A DNA stretch of 64,000 nucleotides. Source: Eopsaltria australis. Lineage: Eukaryota; Chordata; Aves; Passeriformes; Petroicidae. Location of the stretch: the NCBI GenBank assembly GCA_034509425.1, contig JAVTVJ010000011.1, positions 3,348,001 through 3,412,000 on the forward strand, in the 5' to 3' direction. Made by a program: the position numbers and the translations under genes. The notes under the pieces were generated by a model, which did no database searches, had not been told where the DNA came from, and saw only the letters and a list, made by a program, of their open reading frames with translations. Positions 23,901 through 40,454 of the stretch are shown here, piece after piece (within the stretch, counting starts at the first letter, position 1; each line of letters opens with the position of its first letter).

Positions 23901-26892
23901 TTTCCTGATTTTGCTGGAATCCTTTTTTTGTGTACCTTTAAAATCCCAACATAGCTATTGGGAATTCTCGAACTAGGAGCTACCATCTCCCACTTTGATT
24001 ACTGACCATAACTAGCCTTGGCAACTGCTCTGTTCTGTCTTGAAACACTACAAAGGCAGCTTGCTTCTAAGAAATCTCTGTAATCCATCTTGAACTTGTT
24101 TCTCATTTCACTGCATTTAGTTCAGGTTCCTTTTTTTATGTCAAGACTTTTTCTAAATTTGCTGTCTTTTGTCCTCCCAGTTTATGTGGTTTAATTTCTC
24201 AGCATTTTTAAAGACGTTCAATGTGTTTTATTCAGCAAGTTACACTACCTTACATCACCTTCTCTGGCAGCCATATCCACTTTCACTTACTTTGTTCCAT
24301 GGCAGGTGACAGGTGCTCTTTTCACATGCCATGTTGTTGGACTGATGCTGCACATGCTGCACGCCTGTGAACTAAACATTCATTTTCTGTTTCCATTGCT
24401 GCAAGTGACTGATACAGTAACACATCATGGTGTGCCCAAGCCTTACCTTCATCTTTGCTCTCTGCTTATGGGTACTGTGAATTCTTTTATGTAATTGCAC
24501 TTTAAAAAGTTTCCAGTAGGCTTCACTGTTAAATCACTTCTTTCTCCTGCAGAGTCAGCCTGGATATGATGTCAGTCCAAGCAAACACTGGCCCATCATG
24601 GGAAGAGAAGAATACCACAGCCTTCTGGAGAGGACGTGACAGCCGCAAAGAGAGACTTGAGCTTGTAAAACTCAGCAGGAAATATCCAGAGATCATAGAT
24701 GCTGCTTTCACAAACTTTTTTTTCTTTAAACATGATGAAAGCCTCTATGGCCCTATCGTTAAGCATATTTCATTTTTTGACTTTTTTAAGGTAAGCCACT
24801 AAACATTTTTCATAGAACTCGGTTCTCACTGTTTCCCATTATCAAAAAACTTAGAATGTATTAGTGAAAATAAAGTGATTTTTAGTTTTTCAGGACACCA
24901 CCAGTAACAAGCATGACTAGACATCCCTCCAGAGGGATTAACTGCTATGTAGCTCTTACCCTCAGGATAGTAATGTGTGATTTACATCTAAAGGTTCTGT
25001 AGAACCTTGTGTAATCTATGTAACTTCAAGTTCCTTTTTTTTTTTCCTGATTCAGCGATCAGGACTACTAACATAACTAACATAGTGGGAAAATCGGTGG
25101 ATGAAGTGGCACATCTACCCTCACACCCGAGGATGAGCGCCTAAGAATTCCTGGAGAACTTAATTGATGAAGCAGCTCTGTGTACCCTGCACTGTGATGA
25201 ATTCCAAACTAGATAATAAAAGCTTCTTAAACATTGATGCTTGTCTAGCCAGTCCTACATGTCTCAATATCGGCAAGTCAGTAACACCAGTGTCCTCAGA
25301 ATATAACCTAACCAAGCCACTGGGATCTTGTGGTTTTTAATAACTTCTGGTCCTTTTCTTTCCAGTATAAATATCAAATTAATATTGATGGCACAGTGGC
25401 AGCATACAGATTGCCTTATCTACTAGCAGGAAACAGTGTGGTGCTAAAGCAAGACTCCACCTACTATGAGCACTTTTATAATGAGCTGCAGCCGTGGAAA
25501 CATTACATCCCATTTAAAAGTGACCTGAGTGATCTGCTAGAAAAACTACAGTGGGCAAAAGATCATGATGAAGAGGTAAAATACACATTGAGAAGTACAC
25601 AGTAATGTTCCTAGAAGAGAACAAAAATTGCATTTCATTAAAACAAAGCAAAAAAAATACTAGAAGGACTTGAAAATTATTTTCATCAACTCTAAAAATA
25701 AGAAAAACACTTAAAAATGCATAATACTGTAGTTAATTTGAAATCAAATTGAATTCAGGGAAAAAAAGAGTATTTTCAAAACAATGTCTTAACTTTTAAA
25801 AAGGAATGTTTTATTTGAGTTATCCTAGACTGTCAACATTATATGTAACTCCGCAACCAACACTTGGCACCCTGAAATAAATACTAGTTCTGGGGAATAA
25901 AAAAAATAAACCAAAATCTCATTTTCTTTTACAGGCAAAAAATATTGCAAAATCTGGACAAGAATTTGCAAGAAACAACCTCATGGGAGACCACATTTTT
26001 TGTTACTATTTCAAGCTTTTCCAGGTCAGTATATTTTTAATGGCTACTGGCACAAAAATAGAAAACACACAGTGAGAATTCAGGGCAACAGAGCTGCTGG
26101 AAATTGGCCAGAGTGGTACTTGAAGGCATGAAGCAAGCAGCAGCAATTAAAATCTTCATTTGGTTTGCAAACATTGCATTCAGTTATGTCCTGTGAAACC
26201 CCTTAAGACTATGCGGGCTCTTTGAGAGGCAGTCAGATCCATAAATCTTGGTCTAATCTGCCAGAATATGTTGCCCACAATGATCAAAGAATTCCACATC
26301 AGACGCACACCCTGTGAACCACAGCTGAAAATATCTGTGCATTAGCACCAAGATACCAAACTCCAGGGAGGCACCCAAAGGGGCTCCCGTCTGCAGCTGA
26401 GAATCTGCTCTGTCTGTGACAGAGTCTGCAGGAAGAGACTGTAGCCCCTGAGTTTTTGCAGAATTGCTCAGCTCGGTGCACTATTGGCAACCAGGTGTAC
26501 AACTTTCAAAATTTATGAATTAATGACACCTTCCTTTTTTTAAAACTAGGAATATGCCAGCTTGCAAGTGAGTGAACCAAAAATCAGAGATGGGATGGAG
26601 AAGGTACAGCAGCCTGATGATGACCTTTTCCCGTGCACTTGCCATCGAAAAAAGGTACAGTCCATACAGAGTTAAATGTAAAGTGCTGGGTGTCTTCAGC
26701 TCCTATTGAATCCTGCTGGAGCAGGGCTGCTCAGTGCCCCACAGTATCAGTTATCAGGCCAGGCCATTAACACCTATCGAACTTAGAAACACTTCTTGAT
26801 GTAGTTGCAGGACTAGACAGTGAAAAATTAAGCTTGCAGTTAACTGAAACATATCTCTTCTTTCTTGACTGCAGGCCAAAGATGAACTCTGA
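17721..26892 (+). CDS. POGLUT2: POGLUT2 (KDELC1), protein O-glucosyltransferase 2 (gene span, 10 exons)
   Basis: Exons 17721-17902, 19757-19962, 20376-20581, 21334-21411, 23425-23597, 24553-24790, 25366-25575, 25935-26024, 26550-26654 and 26875-26892 join into 501 codons plus TGA; human is about 502 aa. All introns are GT-AG. Visible domains: a hydrophobic signal peptide (1 to about 20), a filamin-type Ig-like domain (about 30-130, with [17 protein letters not shown]), a GT90/CAP10 glycosyltransferase domain (about 195-460, with [39 protein letters not shown]307-RGRDSRKER and [18 protein letters not shown]), and a C-terminal KDEL ER-retrieval signal. Family knowledge: it works in the ER lumen, transferring glucose (also xylose) from UDP-sugar to Ser in EGF-like repeats, notably Notch EGF11 and fibrillins. 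Start choice: the first ATG in the CpG island that gives a signal peptide in frame. Confidence 0.97.
18319..18425 (+). mobile_element. CR1 LINE fragment, sense
   Basis: ACAAGAAATTTCACCTCACC, GAGGAAAAACTTTCTCCTGA and GCTGGAACAGGCTGCCCAGG are CR1 3'-region phrases. The element is truncated at both ends. Confidence 0.75.
19079..19420 (-). mobile_element. CR1 LINE fragment, antisense
   Basis: It opens with AGAATCATAGAATTGTTTGG and GTTGGAAGAGAC, the reverse complement of the canonical avian CR1 3' end. ATCTCATCCCAACCCCCTTG and GGGCATCCACAACTTCTCTG follow. It lies about 340 nt before POGLUT2 exon 2. Confidence 0.92.
19757..19962 (+). CDS. POGLUT2: POGLUT2 exon 2 (filamin-like domain)
   Basis: Residues 62-129, [20 protein letters not shown] through [10 protein letters not shown]. 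Acceptor TGGGTAG at 19755-19756; donor [21 protein letters not shown] is the typical end of a filamin-type repeat. Confidence 0.97.
20376..20581 (+). CDS. POGLUT2: POGLUT2 exon 3
   Basis: Residues 131-198, [20 protein letters not shown] to [12 protein letters not shown]. Acceptor CCCAATAG; donor GAG|GTATGG. Links the filamin-like and GT90 domains; the CDC cysteine pair is conserved in the family. Confidence 0.97.
21334..21411 (+). CDS. POGLUT2: POGLUT2 exon 4
   Basis: Residues 199-224, [20 protein letters not shown] through LTRK; 26 codons, phase 0 on both sides. Acceptor TTTTCAG; donor AAA|GTGAGT. Confidence 0.97.
21412..23424 (+). other. POGLUT2 intron 4
   Basis: The largest POGLUT2 intron, 2.0 kb and AT-rich. 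No repeat or frame is recognised. Introns 2, 3, 5, 6, 7, 8 and 9 are also free of recognisable elements. Confidence 0.7.
23425..23597 (+). CDS. POGLUT2: POGLUT2 exon 5
   Basis: Residues 225-281, [20 protein letters not shown] to [15 protein letters not shown]. Acceptor TGTTTAG; donor [16 protein letters not shown] is a GT90 core motif. Confidence 0.97.
24553..24790 (+). CDS. POGLUT2: POGLUT2 exon 6
   Basis: Residues 283-361, with [20 protein letters not shown] (307-326) and [20 protein letters not shown]. Acceptor CTCCTGCAG; donor AAG|GTAAGC. N302-T-T is a potential N-glycosylation site. Confidence 0.97.
25366..25575 (+). CDS. POGLUT2: POGLUT2 exon 7
   Basis: Residues 362-431, with [20 protein letters not shown] and the [20 protein letters not shown] block; 70 codons. 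Acceptor CTTTCCAG; donor [17 protein letters not shown] is the expected GT90 donor-site segment (family inference). Confidence 0.97.
25935..26024 (+). CDS. POGLUT2: POGLUT2 exon 8
   Basis: Residues 432-461, [20 protein letters not shown] then [10 protein letters not shown]; 30 codons. Acceptor TTTTACAG; donor CAG|GTCAGT. Confidence 0.97.
26550..26654 (+). CDS. POGLUT2: POGLUT2 exon 9
   Basis: Residues 462-496, [20 protein letters not shown] then [15 protein letters not shown]; 35 codons. Acceptor AACTAG; donor AAG|GTACAG. Read-through into the intron would add VQSIQS and stop, losing KDEL. Confidence 0.96.
26875..26892 (+). CDS. POGLUT2: POGLUT2 exon 10 (KDEL tail)
   Basis: Five coding codons, AKDEL, then TGA. 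Acceptor TTGACTGCAG at 26873-26874. The whole ER-retrieval signal is on its own terminal exon. AATAAA signals follow at 26901-26906 and 26939-26944. Confidence 0.97.
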   Translation, partial: AKDEL

Positions 26893-27289
26893 CAGAAGCA
26901 AATAAATTTTATCTACCTACATTCAGACTGTCTTCTTAAATAAAGAAGAAAAATCTGGATTAGTATGTCTGTGGGTAATGTCAGTGGGTATTTTAAAGTT
27001 TACCATTTCATGATCTACATGTGGAAGAAAACAAAGCACCCCTGGATTTCCTTTTTATCATGCAGTGGTGGCAAACAAACACATTTTTATAATATCTTTT
27101 TAAAATAAAAACCATGTTTGTATCAGTCATGTGTTCCTGTTACTGATTTACCTTGGAAATGCAGATACTTTTTACTCTTGCTTGTTTATAATCAGTTTTT
27201 TCATAACCATGAAAAAAAGGGCAGATGAGAACTGTACAACTTCCCCCCTACTCTATGTATGTATGTATGTATGTATGTATGTATGTATG

Positions 27290-27325
<36 letters not shown>

Positions 27326-27856
27326 CCTCCAAGGGCATCTTTTTCAGACCATAACTTTGTTCCTTCTGAAAGAATCTCAAAGACAGTGCTGTGGAGCTCA
27401 TAATAAATCTTATTAATCTGAAGGAAAAGCACAATTCCAATACTGCTGTAAGCTTGGTTATACCAGCAGGTTACTCACAGCCCTCAATGAGAAAGGCTGC
27501 AGCTGCCAGTCCACAGAAAGTGTTTCATCCACTCTCCAGTGTCAGAGCTCAGATAGGACCCTGAGTTCCTCCTGTTAGTGGGTAATGAGGTACAGATCCT
27601 GGCTTGCCTCTTTAGAGCCCTCTGGATAGAAGGCCATGCCACAATGGATGCAGAACTGCTTCCTGCTCCAGGAGTTCCTTCAGTAAGTTCTTTATTGCTT
27701 GGCATATTTTTTTGCATTCCTAAAAAGCTTTATTTGCATTTGCACTTAGACCTCTGAAAAGATCAGTTTTAAAAAATATGCCTCTCAAAAATAACAAACC
27801 ACTTATTTGCCATATTTAAGAAAAACTAAATGAAGATACTGCCTGAACACTGCAAA
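26893..27856. other. Convergent 3' interval between POGLUT2 and TEX30
   Basis: Only 964 nt separate the two stop codons. Plus-strand AATAAA signals lie at 26901 and 26939. Minus-strand AATAAA (TTTATT on plus) lie at 27691-27696 and 27729-27734, so the UTRs may nearly meet. A compound microsatellite sits between them. Confidence 0.75.
27254..27325. repeat. Compound microsatellite (TATG)n(TATC)n
   Basis: About nine TATG units run without interruption into about nine TATC units. The two tracts share TAT and probably arose by a point change within one tract. Confidence 0.97.
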
Positions 27857-32831
<4,975 letters not shown>

Positions 32832-33153
32832 CCCGCCGTGACGTCACGTGAGTGACAGCCCCCCCGCACCAATCACGCCCCGCGGGGCCCGGCTGCCGCG
32901 GCGCTGATTGGTCAGAGCCTGCGAGGCCCCGTCCCCCGGGGCGAAGGAGGTAGCGGCCTGCGGGGCCGCGGGAGGTGGGGGTGGACATGGAGGGAGAGCT
33001 TCGGGTAAAGTGAGTTTGTTCACGTGTGTGTACAAAAACTCCACGGACTTCTAGGTGGTAATTCAGAACAAATTAAGCCAATTGCTTAGGGACTGCTCGG
33101 AAAGCCAGGTTCTTACTGACTTCAAGGAGTACAGATGTGATACTTATGATGAG

Positions 33154-33690
33154 TTACAGAATCTCAGAATCACTTAGGTTGGAAAAGTCCCTTGAGACCA
33201 TCGAGTCCAACCTGTGACTGAACACCACCAGGCCAACAAGACCATGGCACTGAATGCCACATCCAGTCATTTCCTGAACACCTTCCAGGGATGGCGACTC
33301 CACCTTCCTTGGGCAGTCCATTGCAATGTTTAGAAATGCTTTCCATGAAGAAATCACTCCTGGTGTCCAGTCTGAACCTCCCCTGGCACTGCTTGAGGCC
33401 ATTTTCTCTTGTCCTGTTGCTGTCTGCCTGGGAGATGAGGCCACTCCCCAGCAGGCTACAGCCTCCTCCCAGGTGGTTATAGAGAATGATAAGGTCACCC
33501 CTGAGCCTCCTTCTCTCCCCTCCATCTCCCTCAGCTGCTCCTCACAGGGCTTGTGCTCCAGACCCTTCCCCAGGTCCATTGCCCTTTGCTGGACTTGTTC
33601 CAGCACCTCAATGTCTGTGTGGAAGTGAGGAGCCCAGAACTGGACACAGGATTCAGGGTGTGGACTCAGCAGTGCCAAGTACAGAGGGAA
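33154..33690 (-). mobile_element. CR1 LINE fragment, antisense, about 0.5 kb
   Basis: It begins ACAGAATCTCAGAATCACTT then AGGTTGGAAAAGTCCCTTGA and continues through CACCACCAGGCCAACAAGAC, GGCACTGCTTGAGGCCATTT and CTTGTGCTCCAGACCCTTCC. This is the reverse complement of a CR1 3' region. Open frames here are incidental. Confidence 0.93.
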
Positions 33691-35149
33691 AGGTTAGATG
33701 CCCAGAGTGACACAAGGCAATTTTTTTTGGCAGCTGTCAGCACACTGGATCTGTGACATTGACAAACAGGCGAGAGACACTCAATGGCTGTTTTCTAGGT
33801 ACCAACACACATCTGTCCCCTGAGCTGTGCTCTGTTGTACAGTAAATAACGTACTGTGTTCAAAACACAACCTGAAATTGGTGAAAGGCAGCACCAACAA
33901 TATACAACAGTGCTTGCAGTATTTGTATATTGAGTATTTCACAGGCCAAAAAAAATTCCAAAATCCCCTATTGCAAGGTATTTAGTCAGAGCTCATGTTT
34001 TCTTCCAGCATCAGTGTAGAAAACTCACTCATATCAATTAAGGTGCCCTATTACTTAGCTGATTGAAGATGTCACCACCAAGCAGAACTTTGTTTTTCAT
34101 ATCTCCACCTGCTGGAAAATAAGTGCACTCTGGCTTGTACTCTGAGTGTCTCACTATCAGCCTGCCAGCTGGACATTGTCAAACACTGAGATTGAAATAT
34201 TGCAGCCCTCTGAGAAGTGAACCTGGCAGTGTAGCTCAGGTTCTGAGCTGCTGTCTCAGTGACCACCCTGCCACCTTGCAGGCCAATTCCTAGTCCAGCC
34301 ATTATTGTTATAAGTGTGAAAAACAGAAGTGGAGAGCCTGAGGATTTACAGGGAGATTTATTTGTCTCAATTTCTACCTTGTCTAAAAGATGTCAAGCTG
34401 AAGTGAGGTGCAGAAGTGCAAAGCTGAGTGAAAGTCACTGGCCCAGCCTGCACGAGTTGTGCACCTTCCACTGAGAGCTGAACCACAGACAGTGTCCAGG
34501 CAGCTGCTCCTGGAGCCATAGCTCACATCTGGGGAGTCCAGCAGACTAGGGAAACATCGGATTGATTTGTCTTGATTGGAGATCATGCTGTTCTGATTAG
34601 TACTTAACACCAGTTAAGCCTTTGTAAATGAGATACTTGGCAAAAGTGAGCTGAGAGGATTCGTTGTCCCAAAGTAGTTACAACCTCAACCTAGAAAACA
34701 CGCATGCAAGAAGAAGGTTAAGAAAAACTTCATACTAATTTTCTGGGTTTTTTGCATCACTGCTTTCTTTCCTATACCTAATGGATGTTCATGTGCTCTG
34801 GTATAGTTTATATTTTTGGTGCTGTTTTCCTCCTTTCTTGGTCTGCTTTTTTTATTCTCTTTCTTTTTAATTTTTCCTCCCTCTTCAGTCCACTTGCTGT
34901 ATTTGCCCTGCTCTACTCACACACTGTCTCCAGAGCAGTCCTTGTGGAACAGGTATCCCATTAAATCTAGCCATGTGTAACCCCTTCTAGTAGAAAACTA
35001 CTTTCTTATGCTTTCTGGCAGCAAGCTGCTACCAGTTTACTTCCTATTTTCTCTACTCATTTTCTTGGTCCCAATCTCTTTTCAACACTTAAAACTCTCC
35101 TGTGCATAAGCACAGTCTTTGAGGTAGGGTAGCTGAGACCCTTCAGAGT
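33691..35149. other. Intergenic, no feature recognised
   Basis: Mixed-composition DNA without a convincing exon, RNA gene or repeat family. T-rich tract at about 34840-34880. Confidence 0.5.
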
Positions 35150-35288
35150 CGAGAACACGAATGCCAGGCTGGATGGGTCTGTGAGCAACCTGGTCTAGTG
35201 GAAGGTGTCCCTCTTCACAGCAGAAGGGCTGGAATTAGATGGTCCTTAAGGTCCCTTCCAACCCAAACCGTTCTATGATTCTGTGATG
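35150..35288 (+). mobile_element. CR1 LINE 3' end, sense
   Basis: CAGGCTGGATGGGTCTGTGA, CAACCTGGTCTAGTGGAAGG, TCCCTTCCAACCCAAACCGT and then TTCTATGATTCTGTGATG. A textbook avian CR1 3' terminus with its octamer tail. Confidence 0.96.
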
Positions 35289-38085
35289 AAATGAAGTGTG
35301 AGAAAGGAGGGACTCTGTCATTCTTTAATCCTCTGGTCCATGGCAATAGAGTTGTACCAGTATATTTTTCCCACCCTTTTCCTGCTGTAACTTTCCTTCT
35401 GGAAGACAATGAGCCCAAGTACTGCTAGTATGTCAAAAGCTAGGAAATTGAGTTATAAATGCACGTATTGGATTCCAATTCGTGGGCAAATTATTTATGA
35501 TGGATAAATTCTGGGTTTTATTGAGTTCTGCATATCTAATGAAATGCATTCACTAACATCCAAATGAATTGTTTCTTAATTTGGCGGCATAAGGCAATTC
35601 TCATATAAAACTATTCCAAATTAGGTCTTTCTGGGTTTAGGCGGACATTTAAATAGATTCTTGTTGATTTTCAAGTGTGCTGAGTAACTTTGCTCAAATC
35701 CAGTTGTATTGCCTTCCAGAAGCATTGAAAATCCTTATGCTTTTCTTTACACACTTATATATGAATTAATATTCTAAGTTAAAGCTTCTCCAAAACACTA
35801 AATTATTAATCTTTTTCTGAACTTCTGAATCAATGTTTTTGATGTAACATCTAAGAAAACATCGTTTAATAGGAGCATGGCATCATTTCATAACTTTAAC
35901 CTTACATCACTCCTGGAAATAGAAGTTTATTCTGGAAACAATCTATAGTGCATAATAATCTAAGCCTGTCACCAAATATGATAATCATTGAAGCTATGTG
36001 ATTTGTCATTTCTCAATGGGAATATATGTTGAGTGTTATAATAACCTATGCACTGCTGTAAGCACCTCTGACAGACTTGATATGCCAGAGGCAGCTGGGT
36101 TTGATGAAACAGTGGCTGTTTATCAAAGAATGACATTATCCCCAGTCTAAACTTGGGACCTGATAACTTTCAGTAGCATATCAGACAATCCCTGTTCTTT
36201 TCTTTGGATTATAAATACAGCATTTCATACCAGAGACTTAGATTAACACACTATGGGAACAACAGAGATGACCTTTTGCATTAATCTTTAGTTGGAATGG
36301 ATTTGGTCAGAGAAATGTATTAAAATAATTATAAAAATATAAAAAAATGTTGGGGGGGTTCTATATTTCAGGGCAGATTATGAAATAGCTTAAGGACATT
36401 GAGATCAGGAACATTTTTTTCTTTCCTTAAACTTTTAAATAGAAGACCATAAAAAACCTCTGTTTGTTTCAGCTCTCCCTCTAAATTACAAACTTTACTT
36501 TTGAGCAAGAACCCTTTTTTTTTCTTCTGAGTATGTGGATACACACCAGCACATGGACATGCTGTGTTCACAGGTATCACAAATCACTTTACTAATATTT
36601 TGAACGTGATCAGCAAACTATTACCTGATTATCCAGGATAATTTCCTGCTTTTAAAAGTGGTGATTTCCATAACACTGCTTAATTTTTAACTATTGCATC
36701 ATACTTCTTGAGGGTCTGAAGAAGTTTTGAGGTTGTCACTGGAAGAGGAAGTGATTGGCAGATGATAAGCAGAGCCACAAAAAAGCAGATGATAAGCAGA
36801 GCAGAAAAATACAGGACTATGGCATGGCATGTGTGATTCCCCGTGTCTCCATGATGATCCGGAGAGCTTGGTCACTGGCACTGGGTGACTTTCTCCAAGA
36901 AGGGTGAAGGACTAAGCCCACCTGTTTTCAGTCGATTCAGACTGTAATGTATCAGTAACATGCTTACTGATATGTAATATGTAATATAAAATAAATATAT
37001 AAATATTTTGCTAGACATTTGCTAGACACCTGTTTTTATGAAACTGTGCCATGCACAGAGAACTGGTGTCTTTTGTAGTATTATATTGGTCACAAACTCT
37101 GGGAGCACAGATAACGTCAGGTGACAAATGTGCAGTGCATAAAAACTTCTCTCCCTGTGCACGAGACTCTTTGGGAACATTTCTGGCTTTGTAGTTGTGG
37201 TGCTAAATGGAAGTTCCTTACTTTAATTAAGGAAGGTGTCATCATAACACATGCTTCTGCATGGCAAATTTGGATGCTATACATTTCTCAGAGTCTTTGT
37301 TAGGGATTTTGAATTCCCTCATTGTTCTCAATAAATGCAACCACTTTGTTTTGCAGTGGCAGCTGTTACAGTTCTTGCATGTGCTGGGACTGCACGGGGC
37401 ACTGCTGGCAGGAGGTCCTCTGGTTATTCTCTCCCCTTGGCTGACAATGAACTGACCTGGCCAGGAGCCAGTGGAACAAACCTTTCTGCTCTCACTGCTA
37501 AAAGGAAAGAATTAATGGTTTTGTCATGTTCATACAATCTTTGAGTGCTGAGCTCAATTCCATGTATGTTTTTGTTCTGAAGTTTCACTCTTTCTGTTGC
37601 TTTTTTAAAGATTAGCTTGGTTGGGGATGGTAAAGAGCATTATTGCTGCTGCTAGGGTTACTTTTGCTGTGAACACTGTGTTAAGATTTGAGTCTCTTTA
37701 ACATTTAATTCTCTGTTCAAAAATCAGATACCCTCTGCAGCTGTGCCGTCAGTGATCCAAATAAGTTACTTATCTGGAGTTTATTGATAGTTATAAATAT
37801 CATGCTACAGCCCCTAAATATGGACACTGTGTATATTTTGCATCTTGCTGCAAGAACCTAGGCCATTTCCACTTTCGTTAATATGATTATTATGAGATGC
37901 AGAGAGTGACATGGCACTTCTCTATGTCTTCTCTGAACACAGGTTCACAGAAATTAGAAAATCTAGCCCTTTGTTTATCTATAAGTTCTCAGAATGAGTA
38001 ACTGCAGAGGCTCTGCAGATACATGTTGTACCTCTCAATTATCATTCCTCCAGGTCACTTCTTTCATTTAGGCAGACAGAATCAC
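35289..38085. other. Intergenic, AT-rich; possible conserved non-coding DNA
   Basis: No gene or transposon is recognised. 35440-36280 is AT-rich, non-repetitive and free of CR1. A 27-nt-period duplication lies at 36758-36802. Confidence 0.45.
36758..36802. repeat. Short tandem duplication
   Basis: GCAGATGATAAGCAGAGC occurs at 36758-36775 and again at 36785-36802, separated by an A-rich linker. Confidence 0.92.
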
Positions 38086-38465
38086 AGAACCACAGAATCA
38101 TTTAGGCTGGAAATTATCTCTGAGACCATCAAGTCCAACCTTTGGCTGAATACCACCATGTCAACCAAACCATGGTACTAAGTGCCACATCCACTTGAAG
38201 AATTTCAGGGATGATGACTCCACCACCTACCTGAGCAACCCATTCCAATGCTTAACCACCCTTTCAGTGAAGAATTCTTCCTGAATTTCCCCTGGTTCAG
38301 CTTGAGGCTGTGTCCTCTCATCCTGTCACTGGTTGCCAACCAACCCCCACCTGGCTACAGCCTCCTGCTGTAGGTGGTTGTAGAGAGCAAGGAGATCTCT
38401 CCGGAGCCTCCTTCTCTCCAGGCTGAACAACCCCAACTCAATCAGCTGCTCCTCATAAAAACTTA
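38086..38465 (-). mobile_element. CR1 LINE fragment, antisense
   Basis: ACAGAATCATTTAGGCTGGA, ACCATCAAGTCCAACCTTTG, CAACCCATTCCAATGCTTAA and GCCTCCTTCTCTCCAGGCTG. This is the reverse complement of a CR1 3' region, with a duplicated octamer at the end. Confidence 0.94.
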
Positions 38466-40454
38466 ACTTATGATGTTTCTAACTCGCTTTTCCAAAGCAT
38501 TCCAGGAATTCCTTTTAGTCTCACATTACCTGCATAGTTAAGAAGTATATTATCTATTCTGGAGTCCAAGAGATTTCTAAACAAGTGAGTTCAAGAAAAG
38601 AGTGCAAGGAACTCTCTCTGATTTATTCTTCCGTTCCAAGAGAATATCAACCTCAGTTGCATTACTCAGAAATGCTTTCTGGCTTTGCATTTGTACTGTT
38701 GGAAATTAATTTATGATATTACTCTCTAGTCTGATAGAAAGAAGAAGTGGAAAGATTTAATAAAGTCAACATCTATTGCTGTTCACAAAGTCTACTACAC
38801 TGGGATAGGACAAGAAATAATTTGGTTTCACACAATTAATCAAATCCATTCCGAATATTGTTCATCTGTCAATAGATTTCAGTGACACACGGAGTGTGTA
38901 TTGCTTAGTGCCTAGAACTGGAGTCAAACTGAAAGGTGTAATTATCATCTTCTTATTTTCCCCTTTTATCTTACACACTGTCATAAATTTACATGTGTAA
39001 CAGGATCTAGTTTGCTACCAACTATACTTTTGAATATAAACATTCATACTCATATACATGCATTCCAGAAGTGCTAGCAAGCAAGGGAATGAGCCTGAAG
39101 ACTCACATGTGTGGCTGTGGGTGGCCCCAGAGAGAATTTTTAAAAGTACTGTTACTTGTCAGAGCAGTCGTCTAGCATTCCTCCACCTAAGACTCACTGA
39201 GCACAGTTAGAGGATGTATGAACTGTCCTATGAACACACTAGGAGCTCTGACTATACTCGGGGTTTTGTGCCCTGCAGTCACTCAGCTGGAACTCAGCAC
39301 AAATCAATGGATCAAAACTGTTATAAAACTGTATGGGTATGGCTCTTGCAGCCATTGCAAAAACTTTGATAGGCTGGAAGAGAAGACTCAGGAATGGTGC
39401 AGGTAGTAACACACATGTTGTACATGGACTCATTTAAAATCCAGAATTTAAACAAAGCTGAGCCTCATAGGTACTTCTCTGATACACCATTAAGTGTATC
39501 CTGACCTATTTCTTCTCTGAGCTTCTTGCTAAGTGAAGTTAACCATGTCAGAGGTCTGACCTCCACTTGAAGTTGTGTTGCATGTCGTAAAGAGTGCATC
39601 TCTTTTACAAGGGCACTTTGATTGCCAAGTGGAAAATCTTTCATGAGATGCTGCAAGGGCAACAGATTGCTGAAGTCCACATGACAGCTTTTAGCCCCAG
39701 ACATGTTTGGTGCTTCTTCTCCTCAGCTCTTATAAATCAATAGATTATATGACATGAATAAGTTCAAGAAGATGACAAGAAGAAAGATGAAACACAGGAT
39801 TTCATCCACTGTGGGTACTCCTAAGACCTGTAGCATTCCAAGACTTTTATTTATGTGGGATTGGTCATCCCAGGGTTAACCTTTGAACTTTTGGACATGC
39901 AGCCTTGTCTTGATCACCTGGATACCTCAGCAAGCAAAGCCCTTTGGAGACTGGATCTAAAAACACAAGTCTATCAAATGTCTGTTCCACAATTAATCTC
40001 ATTAACTGGAAAACAACTACAAAAAAAGAAAACCATTACACTGCAGCATTCTGGGAAGACACTAAGGATAGTAACATTACACTCACAAGTTGGAGGACTT
40101 GTTTCCATGGGGAATTCGTAGGTCTTTGCCAATTGCATCAAATCAGACAGAGGATGTCTGAGCAATGACATCAGGCACTGTGGAGTCAAGAGGCAAGTTG
40201 GTGATAAAGTCAGAAGGAGGCAGGCTTGGCAAACTGCATCATGCCCATGCCAGCTTGTGCCAGGGCACAAGGTTTTGGCCTTGTGCTCGATAGCGTGATG
40301 GACAGGGACAGAGCTAATGAAAGGGGTGGTGAAAAGATGGCCTAGGGAAAGGTCATGTGCAGGATGAAATTTATGGTGCTATTTATTTTGTGGTTTAATT
40401 GCTACTTTCAATCCTTCCAATTTTATAGGCTCCAAAGGGAGCATATATGCTCCC

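Noticed and set aside
33154..33756. Several open frames of 60-174 codons on both strands
   Set aside because: They fall inside an antisense CR1 3' region, which is mostly non-coding in the source element.
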